DNA of 64,000 bases from DAISJI01 sp964559835 (GTDB lineage: Bacteria > Acidobacteriota > Terriglobia > Terriglobales > Acidobacteriaceae), in contig CAZLJE010000013.1 in assembly GCA_964559835.1 (NCBI GenBank), positions 72,820 through 136,819 of the forward strand, given 5' to 3'. Shown here in pieces: positions 62,048 through 64,000 of this stretch. The position numbers and the translations under genes are program-made. Below the pieces are notes generated by a model that saw only the letters and a list, made by a program, of their open reading frames with translations, was not told where the DNA came from and did not search any database. Each line of letters opens with the position of its first letter. Position 1 is the first letter of the stretch.

Positions 62048-63667
62048 ATGCGCACACTTATACCGATGACCCTAGCGCTTGCTCACGTCCTCACCGCCGT
62101 GGCCCCCGACGAATTCTGGGACAAGTTGCAGGCGGTGACCAACGCCGACTCCGCCCTCGCCGTGTCGGTTTGCTTCTTCGGCCTCGCCGCCGCCATGCTG
62201 CGCGCGAAGTCGGTCGACCGCTCGCTGCTGCGTTCAGCGAGCGGCCTCTTCAGTTTCGGCCTTCTTCTGCTCGTCATGGCGCATCCGGCACGCTGGAGCA
62301 ATCTGCTCGAGATGGCCGTCGCCCTGCGCACCGCAGGCCTCCTTATCGGCGGCGTTGCCATCGTCAATCTTGCCGGCCTCTTCCTGTTTTGCGTTCTGCT
62401 CCCCGCCGTCCACGTCCACACTCCCAAGATCCTGCGCGACCTTGCCGCCCTGGTCGGATATATCGTCGTCGCCATGTGGCTGATGCGCGAAGGTGGCGTC
62501 AGCCTTTCCAGCATCGTCACCACCTCCGCTGTGCTCACCGCCGTCATCGGCTTCTCCTTGCAGGACACCCTGGGCAACATCATGGGCGGTGTCGCGCTCC
62601 AGATGGAGAAATCCATCAATGAAGGCGACTGGGTGCACATCGGCGACGTCGAGGGCCGGGTTAAGGAGATCCGGTGGCGCCACACTGCCATCGAGACGCG
62701 CAACTGGGACACCGTCGTCATCCCCAACTCGGTGCTGATGAAGGGCCAGGTCCGCATCCTCGGCCGCCGCACCGGCCAGCCGGTCCAGCACCGCATGTGG
62801 GTCTACTTCAACGTGGACTTCCGCATCTCGCCGATCGACGTCATCAACACCGTCGAGTCGGCGCTCCGCGGCGAGCCTATCCCCGGCGTCGCACCCGATC
62901 CGCCCCCGAATTGCATCACCTGGGAGTACAAGGAAAGCTTCATCCAATACGCGGTGCGCTACTGGCTTACCGACCTGGTGAAGGACGACCCGACCAATTC
63001 CGAAGTCCGCACGCGCATTTACTTTGCGCTCAAGCGCGCCGACATCCCGCTCTCCATTCCCGCGCAGGCCCTGTTCGTCACACCGGAAACGACCGAGCGC
63101 AAGGGCGAGCACCTGGAGCGCGAGATCGCGCACCGCGTCCAGACCCTCTCGCAGGTCGAACTGTTCCACACCTTGAAACCCGACGAACTGCGGAAGCTGG
63201 CCCAGCGCCTCACGGTCGCCCCGTTCACCACCGGCGAGCCGATGACCAGGCAGGGCGCGCAGGCGCACTGGCTCTACGTAATCACGCGCGGCTCGGGCGA
63301 GGTTTTCATCGCCGCCGATGGCGGACTGCGCAAGACCGTGTCCACCCTGCATGCCGGCGACTTTTTCGGCGAGATGGGCATGATGACCGGTACCGTACGT
63401 ACCGCGACCGTTCTCGCGCTCGAGCCCACCGAGTGCTATCGCCTCGACAAGGAAGCCTTTCAGGACATCCTGCTCGCCCGCCCAGAGATCGCCGAAGCCG
63501 TCTCGCACGTCATCGCCCGCCGTACCGTCGAACTGGAGGCCGTCCGCGATAACCTCGATGCCGAGGCCCGCGCCCGCCGCCTCAAGCCCGCCCAGGAAGA
63601 CATCTTCGCCCGCATCTCCCACCTGTTCGGCCTGGGCGGCGAAGCTAAGAGCGCCAATGCGAACTAA
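62048..63667 (+). CDS. MscS-type mechanosensitive channel with C-terminal cyclic-nucleotide-binding domain
   Basis: The 539-residue protein has four or five N-terminal membrane helices, the MscS pore/TM3 and beta region (ITTSAVLTAVIGFSLQDTLGN-like, KSINEGDWVHIGDVEGRVKEI, HTAIETRNWDTVVIPNSVL), and a CNBD at residues about 385-500 (MTRQGAQAHWLYVITRGSGE, GDFFGEMGMMTGTVRTATV with the phosphate-binding RTAT). It should be a channel opened by membrane tension and modulated by a nucleotide. ATG 62048 is used in preference to a TTG at 62021 inside the array J. Confidence 0.92.
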   Translation: MRTLIPMTLALAHVLTAVAPDEFWDKLQAVTNADSALAVSVCFFGLAAAMLRAKSVDRSLLRSASGLFSFGLLLLVMAHPARWSNLLEMAVALRTAGLLIGGVAIVNLAGLFLFCVLLPAVHVHTPKILRDLAALVGYIVVAMWLMREGGVSLSSIVTTSAVLTAVIGFSLQDTLGNIMGGVALQMEKSINEGDWVHIGDVEGRVKEIRWRHTAIETRNWDTVVIPNSVLMKGQVRILGRRTGQPVQHRMWVYFNVDFRISPIDVINTVESALRGEPIPGVAPDPPPNCITWEYKESFIQYAVRYWLTDLVKDDPTNSEVRTRIYFALKRADIPLSIPAQALFVTPETTERKGEHLEREIAHRVQTLSQVELFHTLKPDELRKLAQRLTVAPFTTGEPMTRQGAQAHWLYVITRGSGEVFIAADGGLRKTVSTLHAGDFFGEMGMMTGTVRTATVLALEPTECYRLDKEAFQDILLARPEIAEAVSHVIARRTVELEAVRDNLDAEARARRLKPAQEDIFARISHLFGLGGEAKSANAN

Positions 63668-63668
63668 T

Positions 63669-63751
63669 AATTTGTGATTTAGCGATTTGTGATTTGTGAT
63701 TGGACTTGGTACCAACTCAATCACCAATCACCAATCGCTAAATCACAAATT
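63669..63751. repeat. Heptamer array I (long inverted arms)
   Basis: The left arm has TTTGTGA, TTTAGCG, ATTTGTG, ATTTGTG, ATTGGAC (63671-63705), the right arm AATCACC, AATCACC, AATCGCT, AAATCAC (63719-63746). A 19-bp stretch (63669-63687) is exactly complementary to 63733-63751, so this makes the longest hairpin in the window. It lies between the MscS stop and the tRNA-Arg promoter and could act as a transcription end. Confidence 0.88.
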
Positions 63752-63779
63752 GAGAGTCTCTCGAAGTACCAGCTAGAAT
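63750..63779 (+). promoter_or_regulatory. Probable tRNA-Arg promoter
   Basis: TTGAGA (63750-63755) and TAGAAT (63774-63779) are 18 bp apart, a good sigma-70-type pair, and the tRNA starts 9 bp after the -10. The -35 element overlaps the last bases of the heptamer array. Confidence 0.55.
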
Positions 63780-63787
63780 AGAGCTGT

Positions 63788-63864
63788 GGGCCCGTAGCTC
63801 AACTGGATAGAGCACGGGATTTCTAATCCCGGGGTTGCAGGTTCGATCCCTGCCGGGCCTACCA
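63788..63864 (+). tRNA. tRNA-Arg (UCU)
   Basis: A full cloverleaf: acceptor GGGCCCG (63788-63794) pairs with CGGGCCT (63854-63860, one G-U), the anticodon loop TTTCTAA gives TCT at 63822-63824, the T arm is GCAGG-TTCGATC-CCTGC, and CCA is encoded (63862-63864). It reads AGA codons. Confidence 0.97.
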
Positions 63865-64000
63865 GTTAAGCCGTCTGCGTGTTTTGTTTGCGTGTGGTTC
63901 CGATCGAGCATCTGCAAAGGCGAATAAAAAGCGCACACTTACGAGAATGTATGGTCCGCCGCCGGCCTGCAAGACGAGAGTGGTTAGACGAAGTACAGTC
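63865..64000. other. Right edge without a supported gene
   Basis: I see no gene, repeat or strong promoter in the last 136 bp. A minus-strand frame running across the tRNA is an antisense artefact. Confidence 0.5.

Noticed and set aside
63738..63938. Minus-strand frame over the tRNA-Arg gene with GRDRTCNPGIRNPVLYPVELRA-like content
   Set aside because: This is the well-known false protein read from the antisense strand of a tRNA; the cloverleaf on the plus strand explains the sequence.

Overview
The window looks like chromosome from a member of the phylum Acidobacteriota (class Terriglobia, Koribacter-like). This is an inference from gene content: an Oar-like TonB-dependent receptor with an N-terminal carboxypeptidase-regulatory-like domain, an acidobacterial-type VWFA lipoprotein-like protein, a fused transaldolase/phosphoglucose isomerase, a DedA-rhodanese protein and several small families I know mainly from this phylum. 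The sequence is moderately GC-rich and densely coded. I see no rRNA, no CRISPR array, no intact transposon and no prophage.

Region 1 (1-16.8 kb) is a polysaccharide-use locus. It carries a glycogen-debranching-like enzyme, a GH2 glycosidase, a GH3 beta-glucosidase, an MFS transporter, a LacI-family regulator, a GH16 beta-glucanase and an Oar-like outer-membrane receptor. Two near-identical palindromes 21 bp apart between lacI and the GH16 gene are good operator candidates. Inside the region, 3.4-5.2 kb is a scrapyard holding a cut malectin domain, a winged-helix protein whose reading frame runs into that fragment, and the 3' end of a dead TonB-dependent receptor.

Region 2 (16.8-28.7 kb, minus strand) is one tightly packed block: two ABC ATPases, two permeases and a solute-binding protein of the dipeptide/oligopeptide type, then an ECF sigma factor, a TPR-CHAT (caspase-like) protease, a zinc-finger anti-sigma-like protein, a secreted subtilase and an HD-GYP-like phosphohydrolase. 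Start/stop overlaps tie transporter, sigma factor and CHAT protein together. This reads as a peptide-sensing or protease-controlled signalling module.

Region 3 (28.8-48.2 kb) is mixed housekeeping and hypothetical genes: an RMD1/DUF155 protein, a DedA-rhodanese gene interrupted in frame by one TGA that is followed by a bacterial-SECIS-like hairpin (candidate selenoprotein), a zinc-ribbon membrane HExxH protein, an AAA+/Fis/PilZ regulator, a Leu/Glu-type dehydrogenase, an XRE/S24-like repressor, a sorbosone-dehydrogenase-like protein, LigT, tRNA-His, VWFA protein, VanX-like dipeptidase, cyclophilin, MbfA-like iron exporter, YheT-like hydrolase, FmdB and a stand-alone cyclic-nucleotide-binding domain.

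Region 4 (48.4-61.4 kb) is a glucose-oxidation operon: GH15 glucoamylase, transketolase, transaldolase-PGI fusion, 6-phosphogluconate dehydrogenase, glucose-6-phosphate dehydrogenase, glucokinase, 6-phosphogluconolactonase and ribose-5-phosphate isomerase B. It contains the whole path from alpha-glucan through glucose to the complete pentose phosphate cycle. The window ends with an MscS channel carrying a cyclic-nucleotide-binding domain and tRNA-Arg(UCU).

Across the whole window, gaps between genes hold short arrays with a strict 7-nt period. Each array uses a different word, and many are arranged as two inverted arms. Two such arrays sit inside coding sequence, in flexible linkers. This pattern is not explained by the genes.
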